Below are positions 1-11,878 of a stretch of DNA of 64,000 nucleotides, in pieces; the first letter of the stretch is position 1, and the number at the start of each line of letters is the position of its first letter. Under the pieces are notes generated by a model. The model was not told the DNA's origin and searched no databases. It worked only from the letters and a program-made list of their open reading frames with translations. The stretch is from Cricetomys ansorgei (Eukaryota; Chordata; Mammalia; Rodentia; Nesomyidae), in contig JAMJFZ010003163.1 in NCBI GenBank assembly GCA_026225945.1, positions 19,156,501 to 19,220,500 on the forward strand, written 5' to 3'. The position numbers and the translations under genes are program-made.

Positions 1-3000
1 AGTCGTCTTGGGGCTTCTAATGGAGATTTTCGCTTCTTGTTTTATAATTTTTTTTTTTTAAATTGTTCCAGCTTCAAGCTTCAAATTTCCATGAAGTCAT
101 TGGAGCTCGGAGCCCGGCCTGGCAGCTCCCCCATTCCAGTGTCGGGCTCACAGGCTGGGAGAGGGGCCCTCCTCACACCCCCACCACAGCGGGAGCTGAG
201 CGCAGCCTAGCTGAGGGCCCAGCCTTAGCCTCTGCCGCTGCGAGCAGGAAGTGGTGGGTCCCAGATGTGACTCACTCTCATTAGGTAGCCCGTGGAGGGA
301 GCCTTCCCATGTGTGAGACTGGACGCCTTCGGAGCAAGGGTATCAGGGCCCAGCCGCCTCCCTGCAGGCACGCAGCTTGGCTGGGTGGCTTCGGTGCTTC
401 GGAAGAGCCAGGTAAACTGGGATTCTGGCTTGGGGTGACGCTTGTTCTGTGGCCTGGCCAGAGGGGATAGCACAACTGGCCTTGGGCCCCAGGCGGTTGG
501 GAGGGAGGTGAGCCCAGGCCTGGCTGCTGGTGGGCTGGGCTGACTGCTGAGAAGAGGGGCTCCTCAGCCTCCCCGGCAGGTAGGCGGCTGGGAGGGCGGC
601 TCCCCACAGGGGAAACCAGACAGCTTGGCCCTGGCTTTTCCCAGCCTGGCAAAACCGCGTTGCCCGGATCTTAGGCAAGTGATGCTGCTCACTTGGCCCT
701 GTCTACCTGGAATTCTGGGAACTGCATACTCTTAGATGCCAGAGTCTTTTTCAAGGTTGTGATTTTACATGGACAAGTACACTTTGCTTTTCTCACAGAA
801 AATAAAAATTATCAAGGAAATGTAGTAAACAAAGCAACAAAAAATAATTCTGAGTGTGAGGGCTGGGGTGTAGCTCAGTTGGTAGAGTACTCGCCTGGTG
901 TGCCCGAGGCACAGGGCTCCATCCACAGCACCAAAAATAACGGTGAAAACAATTTAAAAAAATATTCTGAAAGTGAAACACACTTCTGAGACAGAAGACC
1001 AAGAAAAAGGGAACAATTTCTTTCCGTCTCTTCCTCTGTCTCCAGGCCCCAGGATCAAGGACCACCTGGAGGGGGTCCATGCACATGGCATAGGGTGGAA
1101 CGGGTGCTCACAGGTTCAGGGAGGAAGGCATGGGGGCCATTGTCTCTGAGCAGCCTCTAGGAGAGGGTGACATGGTGTCTGGATGTGGGGCCAAAGGCTT
1201 CGGCTGGAGGCCACAGTGTGGGCTGGCTCTGCTTAAACCTTGAGTTGTCAGCTGTAAATTTATAATAGGCAGGGTATGTGAGGGGTGGTCTAGACCCATC
1301 GGCCCCAGGGCATGGCCCGTTCGTCGGTGCTCTGGGAGGCTCAGCCTGTGTGTGAATAAACACGTTTCAGATTTAAGCATTTAATGTCTGAGTGAGTTTT
1401 GGATGACTCTGGCATGGAATGCGTTATTGTCTTGGAGAGTGGAGAGACCACAGAGAGGAGGGTTGGGCTTTGGAGGAAGTCTGAAGCAAGGCACCGCTGC
1501 AGGAAGTTCAGACTTGAGGTCTCTTCATCTCTGTAGAGTACCTTGTGTTCCGGGGCTCCCCGGTCCAGGTGTCTTTGCGGGGAGGGTGGTGGGAAGGTTG
1601 CTGCTGAAGGAGGAAAAGCCCCATTGTGAAAGTTGGGATAAGTGCATTTTAGACTGACTTCCAGGGTTAGAAGTGGCTTTGAGAGGGCTCCATGCTAGGA
1701 CTCGGTCCTGGGGCTTTGGGGAGTGGACATGGTTGGTAAGGAAGAAGGCAGAGAGACAGGCGAAGACACTTCTCAGCTGGAAGAGAGGTTCAGCTTGACA
1801 CTGTCTGAGGACATGTGAGAACCCTTAGAGTTTTCATTTATTTCTTTGACCGTGTTTGGTAGGTCTTTCACACACACACACACCCAGTTAAAAAAAAGAT
1901 CAGTGAGGTCTGTGTTGCCCTGGGTCAAGTCTTACTTCCTCCATTTCCCGCCCAGGTATCACAAGGGCGGTGGGCCACTGTCCTTGAGGGCAGGAGTGGA
2001 GTCAGGACCTGACTCCTTTCTGGTGAGGTACAGGGTCAAAGCAGAGAACGAGCTGTGTTTTGGGCTAGTGCGGGGAATAACTGTGGTGGTCTTCTCGGCC
2101 AGCTGGAGAGTCAGCTTCCTTGAAGCTGTGCATAGTGTGACTGCTATCTCTGGACCCACTGTGAGATGGGTAGGTGACTGGGAGTTTCCATATGCCTGAG
2201 CACCCGAGTCCTTGGCTGGGCTGAGCCTTCCTGGATGTGTAGTTGTGTCGAGCTTCTGCAGGGCAGTGCTCTGGGACAGCGTGTCCTAGCCACTCCACCA
2301 TTGCCTGAGCGGCGATGTGGTCTGTCCCTTGGTGTGGCCTCTCATACCTCCTGTTCTGGAAGACAAAATGTGGGGTCCTTCTTACTAAGCAGATTAAAAA
2401 CCCTCCCTCTCTCCTTGCTGAGTAGTGCTTAGCTCAGCTGGAGAAAGATCTTAGTTTTCCTGGTGAGCAGGCAGAGGGGTCACTGAGGGCCCATGTCACA
2501 GCAGCCCCTGTTCAAGTCTTTCAGGCCTCAGGGGGGAAGCACTCACTGAACCGGACAGGCCTGTACAGAACCAGAGCTGAGAGTGAGTATGATCTGCAAG
2601 CAGGCCACTTCTGATCTGTGGCCAGAAAAAGGAGTCACCTGGAGGTCATCAGACTGTCTGCCCCCCCCCCCCATTCCAGCAGAACCCTACTGTACCTCAG
2701 TGTATGGCACTAGCCAGGAGTGGAGCCTGTTTCTGCATCTGTAAGATGGCTTGCTGGTCATCCCCAGAGCTCCGGATTGTTGTAAGGATTAGATAAGGCG
2801 GTGCGCTCTGCCTTGGCACGAAAGAAATTGGACTCAGGTGGGAATGCTGATCATTATCACGTTACTGGGCTCTTCTCTGCCTAGGTGGGAGACAGAAGGC
2901 AAGGCTAGGCAGGGCCAGTGGGCAGCTCCAGGATAGCCCGTGTTCCCTGTGTTAACCATTCTTTCCCCCCTCTGTTTTCTCATTTGTAAGATGGGGCTGA

Positions 3001-4629
3001 TGGTGGCAGGCAGGTAAATAGAAGGTCAGGTGCATGCTCTGATTGACATGTTATAGAGCGTCGGCTCCCTCTGCAGCTTGGGAGAAGGATATTCCAGGGC
3101 CTCTTCTCTTGTCCCTTGGCCTTCTGTCCTGCCATGGAGGGTGGCACAACACTTCCAGCTAGCCACAAGCATCCGTCTGGAGCTGGTGCTGCTTGGTGTT
3201 TCCGCATTACATCACGGCTGGATGTCAACAACCTTGGTTCAGACCCACCCTGGCTGGAGAAGGGTCTGTTGTTCCTCGCTTCCTCTGCTAGATGGACTAA
3301 GTGGTAGGTGGAATGGGAGTGGCCTGGTCTTGAGCTCTGTTTCTCTTGCTGGCCTTTTCCAGCTGCCATCTGCTGTCCTTGCAGGCTGTATGTAGTGTGG
3401 CCCAGGTGCTGGTTCGACAGAACCGAGTGAACCCTGTGGCCAGCCTGGACCCAGTAGGAGGTCCACAGTGTTGTGAGCCCTGTCAGCTTCCCATAAAGCT
3501 CACCCCTCTGTTCTGAACCATCTCTGTCCCCTTGTCCATTCTTGGCCAGCCCCCTGATTGCTCACAACACCGGCTTGACTCTCTCCTGCCACTTGCCTGT
3601 GCAGTCCTTTGCCCACCAGCGCAGCCTCCAAGCCACACCCCTGCACTTCCTCAGCTGGTGGTCCTTTGCCAGGACCCCTTTCTGGAGTACTGGGGTCCAC
3701 CAAAAAGGGAGTCCAGTGCCTCCGCCCTATGTGCATCCATGCGGCAGCTGCCTTCTACCCCTGGCTCTGCGGTCAACCCCTTTTCTGTTGCAGGTTCCTG
3801 TGGTCACTGGACATCTTCCTTTTTATGTCTTCTCCTTATGTCTCCATGCCATCCCTGCTCCCCCTTCCCCCCATGGCTGGCCACTAGAAGGAATTGCCTA
3901 CAACTGAGGCCTCTTTGAAATCTCTGCTACTGAACCCTGTTTCTCAGCAATGCTTTCTGGACCTCCAGGGCCACCTTCTTTGCTTCCTCCCTGAACATCA
4001 GCACCCAAGCCGGCCCTAACAGAGTGGCCAAGACTCTGGGACTGGGACCTGGTTCTTGGAAGGAGTGTATGCCCTTGGAAGGAGTGTATGGCAGGCTGGG
4101 ATCTAAGGAGCATGGCACTCCCTGAAGGAGGGAAGGGGTGCCAATGGTGTTTCCAGAGCCCCGAACCTGAACTGTCACCTGGTCCACGGTGCCCTATTTG
4201 AAGCTCCTGTCTTCTAGGGCCTCTGCCCGGGTACCCACCTTGGATGTGGCTTAGTCTCATGTCCCGGGCCCAGGAATGACTTACGTCAGTGCCTCACTGG
4301 CTGAGTAGGGAGAAGCTCAGGGTTCTGGTGCATAGGTGAGATGACTGAGGGCCAGCAGGCTCTGCAGCAGCCAGGGCAGCATGAATTTCCCTGGTGTGCT
4401 GTGGAGGACACAGCTCTGACCATGGGCATATCTCCTGGTCTCCCGCTCAGCACGAAGAACATGGACTCGGGCCCATCCGGTGGCTGTCTGTCCCTGTCTC
4501 CATTCTCTAAGAATGGTCACCTCCTCCTTTGAGCCTCAGTCTTTCCATTTCTGTGGCAGACTGGCTGGGACAGGCAGCTGTGTCCCTGCTCCCCACACCT
4601 GTAAAGGATCCCATCTGGCTGGGGAGGAG
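1..4629. other. Noncoding DNA upstream of the Adcy7 coding exons
   Basis: GC-moderate sequence with an ID SINE near 0.9 kb, a short CA run at 1868-1882 and an ancient MIR-like stretch near 2.7-2.8 kb. I see no convincing exon. Open frames here are short and unlike known proteins. An Adcy7 promoter or 5' noncoding exon could be present but is not identifiable by eye. Confidence 0.5.
861..938 (+). repeat. ID SINE
   Basis: tRNA-Ala-derived head GGGGTGTAGCTCAGTTGGTA with an A-rich tail; a rodent-specific family with an internal pol III A-box. Confidence 0.85.
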
Positions 4630-4635
4630 GCACCC

Positions 4636-4955
4636 TGTTGTGGAAGTTTATTTTTAGTTATATTTAAAATAATTGTTTTGGTGCACTGTTGGGAAAAGGG
4701 ATGCATAGGCCTTGGCATTTTGTATTGTCTGCAGGTGTTGGGTTTCTGTGGGGATGTTTGATTGCTCATGATCTGCACCTGAGGAGTTCGGTATCAATAA
4801 AAACACCTGAGCTGAGACGCTCAGGGCTCCACTGTCAGTTGAGTACGGCACTCAGGACGGTGGCTCCCTCTGCTGAGGTCTGGCAGAGTTTGCACCAATG
4901 AAAAAATGTCTCCTGGTCTTCTTTGCTGAGCCACCTCAGCAGCCTAACAATTACA
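4636..4955 (+). repeat. 5' LTR of the ERVK-like element
   Basis: Begins TGTTGTGGAAG and ends AATTACA. Contains AATAAA at 4796-4801 between two copies of CACCTGAG (4776-4783 and 4804-4811). Confidence 0.85.
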
Positions 4956-4957
4956 AA

Positions 4958-4976
4958 TGGCGCATCAACGTGGGGC
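4958..4976 (+). other. tRNA-Lys-type primer-binding site
   Basis: Two bases after the LTR, close to the standard Lys PBS TGGCGCCCAACGTGGGGC, with a small change in the middle. Confidence 0.75.
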
Positions 4977-5833
4977 AGGGCATCACGCCAGCTAATCCAA
5001 CGTGAAGACAAAGAAGAAACTCACAGAGTCCAGTAAAGTCGGTCAGAGAAGCTACCAGAGGATGGAGATTAAGGTATTTGAAGACTCCTGAAGGAAGAGG
5101 AGAGAGAGAAAGGAAATAAGCCTCTATGAAGAGAAAATTGTGAAAATTAACTGAGAAAGAGGGCTCAAAATTGAGAGCCCAGAAGAGAGGCCTTTAGAGA
5201 AAGACATTTTCATGGTAGAAACATAATTCAGCCGGGAGCAAGAAAGAAATAAGGTTCCCACAGCTTTTCCTGATCATGGAGCTGACTCTCCCCCCTGCCG
5301 TTGGCGGTGGCCAGGGCATGGACAACAGTAACCAGAATGTACTGCTATTCTATAAACTGAATTTGTTGATGGCTTTTTGTGTGTGTGAAGCTCAAGCGGG
5401 CCTTGTGTTTGAGGTCAATGAAGAAGGGTGCATGTTTCCCCATAGTGGTGTTGAAAAAGAATGCCAAATCACCAGAATGTTTCAGCTGGAGATTCTTCCC
5501 ACTAACTCAGGACCCCCTGTTGTTGTGGAAGCCGAAGCTTAGAGCCAAAAAGCAACTTAGTTAAACTGACCATTTTTTTTCTCCTGTAAACCTGTCTACA
5601 AGCTGTAACTCCACACCATGAGGGAACTCTTCCTGCAGACAGTGACCAGTTATTTTTCCAGCAAATCAGAATCTATCTTAAAATCTGGAAAGTGTTTCCT
5701 AAGGTTAGTGCACAGAAACTGTCTTCCAGAACTGGTGAGGTTGTATCTCATGCTGGCAACCAAACTTGGTATGTAAGCGTTAACCCAGGTGGTGCTGGTT
5801 TTGAAGGAATGAAGGGGTCTTTAGAGAGCAGCT

Positions 5834-6095
5834 GAGGCTTGGCATTATAAGAGGCCAGAAGAGGCCACTGGTAAAAGTGTATCTTCAGTAGTAGTTGAAG
5901 ACCTAGAATGAAGGTGTCATGTAAAAAATTTAAGGATTGGCACCATGAAAGGAGCCCAGTAGAGGTGATTGGTGAAGGTGCAGCCTCAGTGGCAGTTAAG
6001 GGCCTGGATTGAAGGGGTCATGTAAAGTTGAGGCTTGGTACAATGAAGAAAACCCAGGAGAGGCTATTGGTGAAAGTGCAGCCCAGTTGCAGCAA
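5834..6095 (+). repeat. 98-bp tandem repeat inside the ERVK-like element
   Basis: Units start at 5834, 5932 and 6030 (GAGGCTTGGCA / AAGGATTGGCA / GAGGCTTGGTA), exactly 98 bp apart, each containing a GCCCAG-AGAGGC-ATTGGTGAA-type core. The third unit is truncated, and a partial unit precedes the first (about 5803-5833). Confidence 0.8.
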
Positions 6096-6463
6096 GCGAC
6101 CCCAGCAGTTCTAAAGATGCCAGTGCCATGGGATGACCACCAAGAAAAGCAGCAGCAGTGGTGTGAGCCAGCCAGAGCCTGGAGGACAAGCTGTGTGTGC
6201 TGCAGAGGGCAGAGCCAGAGAAGTCACCCAAGCCCTTTGGAGGAGCCCAGAAGATCGTGAGTGAATTCTAGATAAGTGGACATTGAATGCTTTTCTGCTG
6301 TCCAAAGACATTGTGAAAAGCTTGTTTGGTATCATTTGGTCCTGTGCATTAGCAGCTCATGATTGTTCTCTTGTAAATGGTTTTGCTGGTGTAGTGTTAA
6401 ATTGTATTGTAGAGATAAAGCAGATTTTTTTTTTTTGATTAGCTTATACAGAAACAGGGGAAC

Positions 6464-6767
6464 TGTTATGGAAGTTTATTTTTAGTTATATTTAAAATAA
6501 TTGTTTTCTTGCATTGTTGGAAAAAGGGATGCATAGGCCTTGGTGTTCTGTATTGTCTGCAGGTGTTGGATTTCTGTGTGCGTGGGGGAGACATAAGTTG
6601 CTTATGATCTGCACCTGAGCTCAGATGTTCGTGGTTTCACAGTTCCATTGTCGAATATGGCACTGGCTCTGACAGTGGTTCCCTCTGCTGAGGTCTGGCA
6701 GGGCTTCCATGGCTGAAAATGCCTCCTTGTCTTCTTGGGAGAGCCCATGCAGCAGCATACCACTACA
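6464..6767 (+). repeat. 3' LTR of the ERVK-like element
   Basis: Aligns with the 5' LTR over its length but lacks the segment holding AATAAA. The purine run GAAACAGGGGAAC at 6451-6463 precedes it. Confidence 0.85.
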
Positions 6768-6773
6768 ACACCC

Positions 6774-9228
6774 TTTGAAGTGGGCTGGAGACCCTGCTCT
6801 AATGGGTCCCTGGCTGATGGGAGGTGGCCTCTTTTGAAATACACAGACTCCCTGAAGCCATCACTCAGCCCTTGGGGACATGGGTGGTGATGCCAAGGGG
6901 CTCTGGGCAGAATCTGCCCTCCTGCATCCCTTCCTCTGGCCTCCCACGGGAGTGAGGGAGAAGAGCTGCTTGGGGGCAGGTGGAGCCACCCCAGTGAGAT
7001 GGATACCCCTGGGGAGATGTTCCTGGTCCTTCTAAGTCAAGGTTTCTTAGGCTGCTAACCTTGGGTGCTAACCCTGTGGCACGAGCCTGCAACGTCATGG
7101 TGCTGACTGTGTGCTATCTTTTATATGAAGTCCCTAATAATTAAGTACATTACTGGTTCATTCTTCATACCAGGAGACTGAAGCCCAGAGGGATTAGTAG
7201 ACATGTCTAAGGCCACACAGCACCTCCCAGGTGGAGTGAGATCCCCTCCCTGACTTTGAGCTCAGAACTTGCACACTCTGCCTCCAGGCTCTGCTCTTTC
7301 TCCACTGTGGGCAGGAGCTGCACCTTGACCAGCCTCCCATTTCCTTGCTTCATTTAGTAAGTTCATCACATGGCTTCTCCCTCCCCACATGTGTCGCACA
7401 GGAACCCTGCTGTTCTGTCTCTTGTGGTTTCAGCACATTGCCCCAGGCCTGGTGCAGCAGTTGATGGGGCTGGAGGCCTGGGCTGTAGAGGGACCCTTCC
7501 TTCCTTCCCTTCCTTCAGGCTTATAAGGCGGCTTTATGGAGGTCAAATGGGAACCCATGGTTGGGCCCGCCTATACTGCCCACTGGATGGCGATTCTATT
7601 GTAGTGTGGAGTAGGATCTGCATGTCCGCTATGCAAGACGCCGAGCGAGCGGTGTATAGCTCAATGCTACGGCCTTTGAGGAGGCAGCAACAGGCCAGGG
7701 CAGCCCTGGGGAAGCCAGGTGGGAGGGGCTGGATGGTCTTTGTAGAGGAGCTGGCTCAGCAGATCAGGGGATGGCCCAGCAGATGTGCTAGGAGGTGGGC
7801 GATGGGCAGCGTTTTTAGGCCGCCCAGACCCACGACAGGGTGGGGCTTATTTGGGGAAGCAAAATCAGTCAAACTCCACAGCCACCAGGAAGGCCCAAGA
7901 GGTTGGCGAGTTTGGGGCTGGGGTAAGCAAGGGATGGGTTTGGTGTTCTTTGTGTTCTTCTGGTGAGGTACAGGAGCCCTGGAAAATTATCCTCAGGAGA
8001 GACCAGGGTTTAGGGAGCTGCTGAGCCAGGGGCTCCATGCATGAGACATTAGTGTTCTGTCTGCAGCTTGGCTCCGGAAGGCTGGAGTTTCAGGAAGGAC
8101 TGAGGGCTTATAGGAGGGGACTCAGGCTTCAGGTAGCTATGGGAAGGGCCTCTGAGTCTGTGGGTGGGTGTGGCTCCGGAAGTCAGTCTGTGGTTTAGGG
8201 GACACAGGGGCTGGTTTCCCTGAAGAACAGATCTTCCGGCTCTCAGGCCTGTCCCTCCCCAGTTGTGGACAAGACCTTTGGCTTTAATAAGGGTCTCGGG
8301 AAGCCTGGGCAGTGAGACTTGCAGAACCTTGGGCTAGGGAGACCCTTCTCCAGCTGGTGCTTGTGTGTGGGCTGCTGGGCTTTGAGACAGGTGGTGGCCT
8401 TGGGCTTGCTGTTGGGAAAGAGGCCTCTGCTGGGCACCCTAGGTGGCCTGTGGGGTTCTGGTGGTACAGGCTGCTCAATCCTACCTGTCAGTCTTCTGCT
8501 GGAAAAGCAGGACAAAGCTCAGGAACCCTGGAGTGACGAGGCCTGGAGAGGGGGAAGGATTGCCTGAGTAGTGGAGCTGAATGGGGGGTGGGGTAGAGTT
8601 GAACTGTTTCTTTGAGTTTTGTTCTCTCCCCAGTCTGGCTTGGAAACTGAGGCAGATGGGTACAATCTGGCACTGGGGGCTATCTTCTTGCTTCCTTTCC
8701 TTGGGGAAGAGGATGTCCCTACCTGGATTCCTGAGGGCAGCAGCTGAGCCCATGAGAGCCACAGAGCCCAGGCCTGTGCCCTTGGCCCCTTCTCTCTCTT
8801 CTCTCCACCAAGGAGGGCAAGGTCAGGTTGGTCCCTGGCAGGTCTCACCAACCCTGTCAGACCCTGTCAGGCTCAGGTGGAGGTGGTCCCCAGACTTGAG
8901 GAGCTCCTGGGCTGCCAAAAAGAGGGAGCTGCCTCTATGGCTTGGGAAGACTTCCTGGGGGAGGAGCTCCAAGTTGGGCTTGGGAGACTCCAAAGCTATA
9001 GCTTTTCGTAACGGAAGTTCATTAGAGCAGTGCAGAGAGAGGCTCCTCAACCTGCTGCTTCCCTGCAGGATGCTGACTGGCTCATATGTTAGGGGCCTTC
9101 AAGCAAAGAAGAGCAGAGCCCAGCACTGTGATCAGCCACCATGGATACGTATGTAGCTCTCTGTGGCCATCTTGCTCAGCACAGTGTGTGTCAAGGAATG
9201 CAGGTGAGAAGTTAAGAATGAGCCTGGA
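6774..9228. other. Noncoding DNA between the LTR element and the B2 pair
   Basis: MIR-like ancient repeat around 7140-7310 (CCACACAGC core), and a 198-codon open frame at 7370-7966 without recognisable homology. No gene is supported. Confidence 0.45.
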
Positions 9229-9393
9229 GGCTGGAGAGATGGCTCAGAGGTTAAGAGCACTTGTTTGTTACTCTTGCGCTCAATTCCTGGCGTCCATGCG
9301 GTGGGGACACCTGACCTCTGAAGGCGCCAAACACAGGCATGTGGTACGCATGCATACATGTAGGCAAGGCACCCATAAAATAAAATAAATAAA
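9229..9393 (+). repeat. B2 SINE
   Basis: Starts GGCTGGAGAGATGGCTCAG and ends in AATAAA-rich tail; rodent tRNA-derived SINE. Confidence 0.9.
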
Positions 9394-9412
9394 GTGAATT
9401 TAGGAGATTCAA

Positions 9413-9638
9413 CTCTGGAGAGATGGCTCAGCGGTTAAGGGCACTGGCTGCTCTTCCTGAGGACCCAGGTTCAATTCCCAGCCCCACATGGTGGCTCACA
9501 ACCACCTGTAACTCCAGATCCGAGAAATCAGGTGCCCTTTTCTGGCCTCCTCAGGCCAGGCACACATATGGTGCGCATTACCACATGAAGGCAAAGTGCC
9601 CATACACGTCAAAGTAAGAAATAAATTATTAAAAAATA
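9413..9638 (+). repeat. B2 SINE, second copy in tandem
   Basis: Same head CTGGAGAGATGGCTCAGCGG and ACATGGTGGCTCACAACCA core, inserted 20 bases after the preceding B2. Confidence 0.9.
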
Positions 9639-9658
9639 GATTAATAAATTGAATTTAA

Positions 9659-9728
9659 GAGAGGAGAAAGAAGAGAGAGCAGAGATAGAAAGATTGAGAG
9701 AAGGGAAGAGAGAAAGAGAGAGAGAGAA
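9659..9728 (+). repeat. GA-rich purine tract
   Basis: About 70 bases almost purely A and G, following the tail of the B2. Confidence 0.8.
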
Positions 9729-10899
9729 TGAGCCTGAACCTTGGAGTGAGGTAGGGCTTAGTTTGAATCTCAGCCATCCCATGCAGTGAGCTTCGGACTG
9801 TAGGCTAGGATCCCAGAGGCTTGTGTCAAGACTAACAGTGGCTCCTGGAGAGGCCTGCTAACCGCGCTAGAGGCTTTGAGGAAGGCAGACCACTTTGTCT
9901 CCTGGCCATGTCCAGAGGCTGCTGAGCACTTCCTGTCTGTCAGCAAGCCTCAGAGGCTTCGGGCAGGGTCCAGCACTTTCTGAGATATTACCTGCCAGCT
10001 CTGTCTGTTTATCCCCAGCCCGTCACTGTATGGCTACTTCCTCCAGGCCCAGCCGTGCTTGACCCAAGGCATCAGCTCTGCTGCTGCCCGGGACCCCAAA
10101 AGCCAGCTTGAGGAGGTGACTTCTGCTCTGTCCTCCGCAGGAACCAGGCCACTTAGTCCTGTGGGCTTCAGATGGGATTGGGGGAGGGAGTTCTTTCCAG
10201 CTCACTTCTTCTCACATTCCCGATGCTTTTTGCTGGCATGGTAACCGAGCCATGTAGATGTCCTCTGTGGCAGATGTGCTGGCCCAGCACCCTGCCTGCC
10301 TGGCCCCTCTCAAAGCCTTGTGGTCAGACCGCTCTTCTCCATTTTCAAAGGATGAAACTGAGGCACAGAGCAGTCATATATCCTGTAGATATATGTGTGT
10401 AGAGCAGCTATATCCTGTAGAGCCAGGAATCACTTTTTCTATTAAGACATTGTTTTAAAAACTGCCCAGGCAATATGGCAATAGCAGGTAAGAATGAGAA
10501 CTGAGATTTAGCTACTAAGACCAGAGTGGATTTTATTTGGTGGTGGTGGTGGTGGGGGTGTTGGGAGGCATGTTCTGGTTTAGTCTGTATCTACCAGGCA
10601 TGACACTGACCCTGAGGTGTTTCCACAGGAAGCTGTGCACACCATGGACAGCTACAGATACTGTGCCACAGAGATGTATTTGTACCCGAGTGGTAGACAC
10701 GCTTTCAGTCCTTTGCCGTCACACACAGTGGGATGCGGAATCTTGTACGTGTCCCCGCACACATGCAAGAGTATGCACACAATCGATCCTTACAGTAGAG
10801 TTGCTAAGTCAGAAGGTGTCTGTGTGTGTACGTAGCTGTGTGTGTCCCCGCCAGGAGTGACGTGAGTGCCCGTTTCACAGACTTTATGAAACGTGCTCA

Positions 10900-11290
10900 G
10901 CTTTGCCAATCAGACAGGTAAAATAGTGCTTCACTGTAGTTTCAATTTGCATTTCCTATGCCAGGCATAGGTAATGTCATCTTTTTTTTTTTTTCTTCCA
11001 TGTCTAAAATGTCTAAAAGCTATTTGGTTGACTTTTCTCTGGCCTTCTGTTTGTGATTTCTCGTTCTTGGTCTTTTTAATTTGTAGGTGTGTTCTTCACA
11101 TAGGAAGGAGATTGCAAATATATTTTCCTCATGTGTAGTTCTTTGGTTGATTATTATCTTGGTAAAGGTTTTTTTTTTTTAATCAAGTAGTAAATTTTGT
11201 TTGCTTAAACTCTTGAATTTGTCAGTCTTTTTATGGTTCTTGGGTTTGAATCAGGTTAGAAAGGTCTTAGCCTCGTGAATGTTGACACGT
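10900..11290 (+). repeat. Degenerate L1-like fragment
   Basis: T-rich stretch with TTTCAATTTGCATTTCC and long alternating T runs, typical of old L1 3' ORF2 sequence. Boundaries approximate. Confidence 0.5.
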
Positions 11291-11722
11291 AAGTGCTTAC
11301 ATAGTCTCCTGGCCTCTCTAGAAGCCATCCTGTGTTGGTTGAGACTCTGGCCAGCCCTCTACCTTCATCAATGGCTCATACGCTCAAACTATTGTCTAGG
11401 CAACTAGCGAAACAGAGCTTTTCTCCTACCTTCCACCTTCACAGGGACTCAGAGTCTGGGTGAGGCCCTGTGCAAGCGTGCAGCCAGCAGGCAGCCTTCT
11501 GGACTGCTGTGTACGCTTGGCCGGGCACCAGCGCGGTTCCGGAGGCCCGTTAAACTTCCCCTTTCTGTTCTTCCTTATCAAGGGAAAGGGGATGGAACTC
11601 TTCAGCGTGGGCGTGAAAGTGTTTCCATTCTAAAGGGTGGAAGGAGCTGGAGAGGGCGAAAAGAATGAATTGAAAAGAATGAATCATGAATTTGGAGGAA
11701 TTTGGAGCACACGGTGGGGACT

Positions 11723-11878
11723 GGGCCAGTGAGATGGCTCAGGCACTTGTCACCAAGACTGACCTAGGAAGGTTTAATCCCCAGGACCCATGTGGTGAGA
11801 GAAGAGAAATGATACCCCCCAAGTTGTCCTCTGACCTTCACACACATGTACACACAAAATAATAACCAAGAGTAGAAA
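11723..11878 (+). repeat. B3 SINE
   Basis: GGGCCAGTGAGATGGCTCAG head and AAGTTGTCCTCTGACCTTC core, diagnostic of B3. Confidence 0.85.

Larger units (their letters stand above)
4636..6767 (+). mobile_element. Non-autonomous ERVK-like LTR retroelement
   Basis: Two direct LTRs (320 and 304 bp, both beginning TGTT and ending ACA) flank about 1.5 kb. A tRNA-Lys-type primer-binding site follows the 5' LTR (TGGCGC-ATCAACGTGGGGC, 4958-4976) and a purine tract precedes the 3' LTR. The flanks GCACCC (4630-4635) and ACACCC (6768-6773) fit a 6-bp target duplication with one mismatch, typical of ERVK insertions. No gag, pol or env-like frame is visible, so it would have depended on helper proteins. It lies in sense orientation upstream of the Adcy7 coding exons. 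Subfamily not assigned. Confidence 0.85.

Noticed and set aside
4050..4090. Short tandem duplication of GGAAGGAGTGTATG
   Set aside because: Just two adjacent copies, with no associated element; ordinary slippage.
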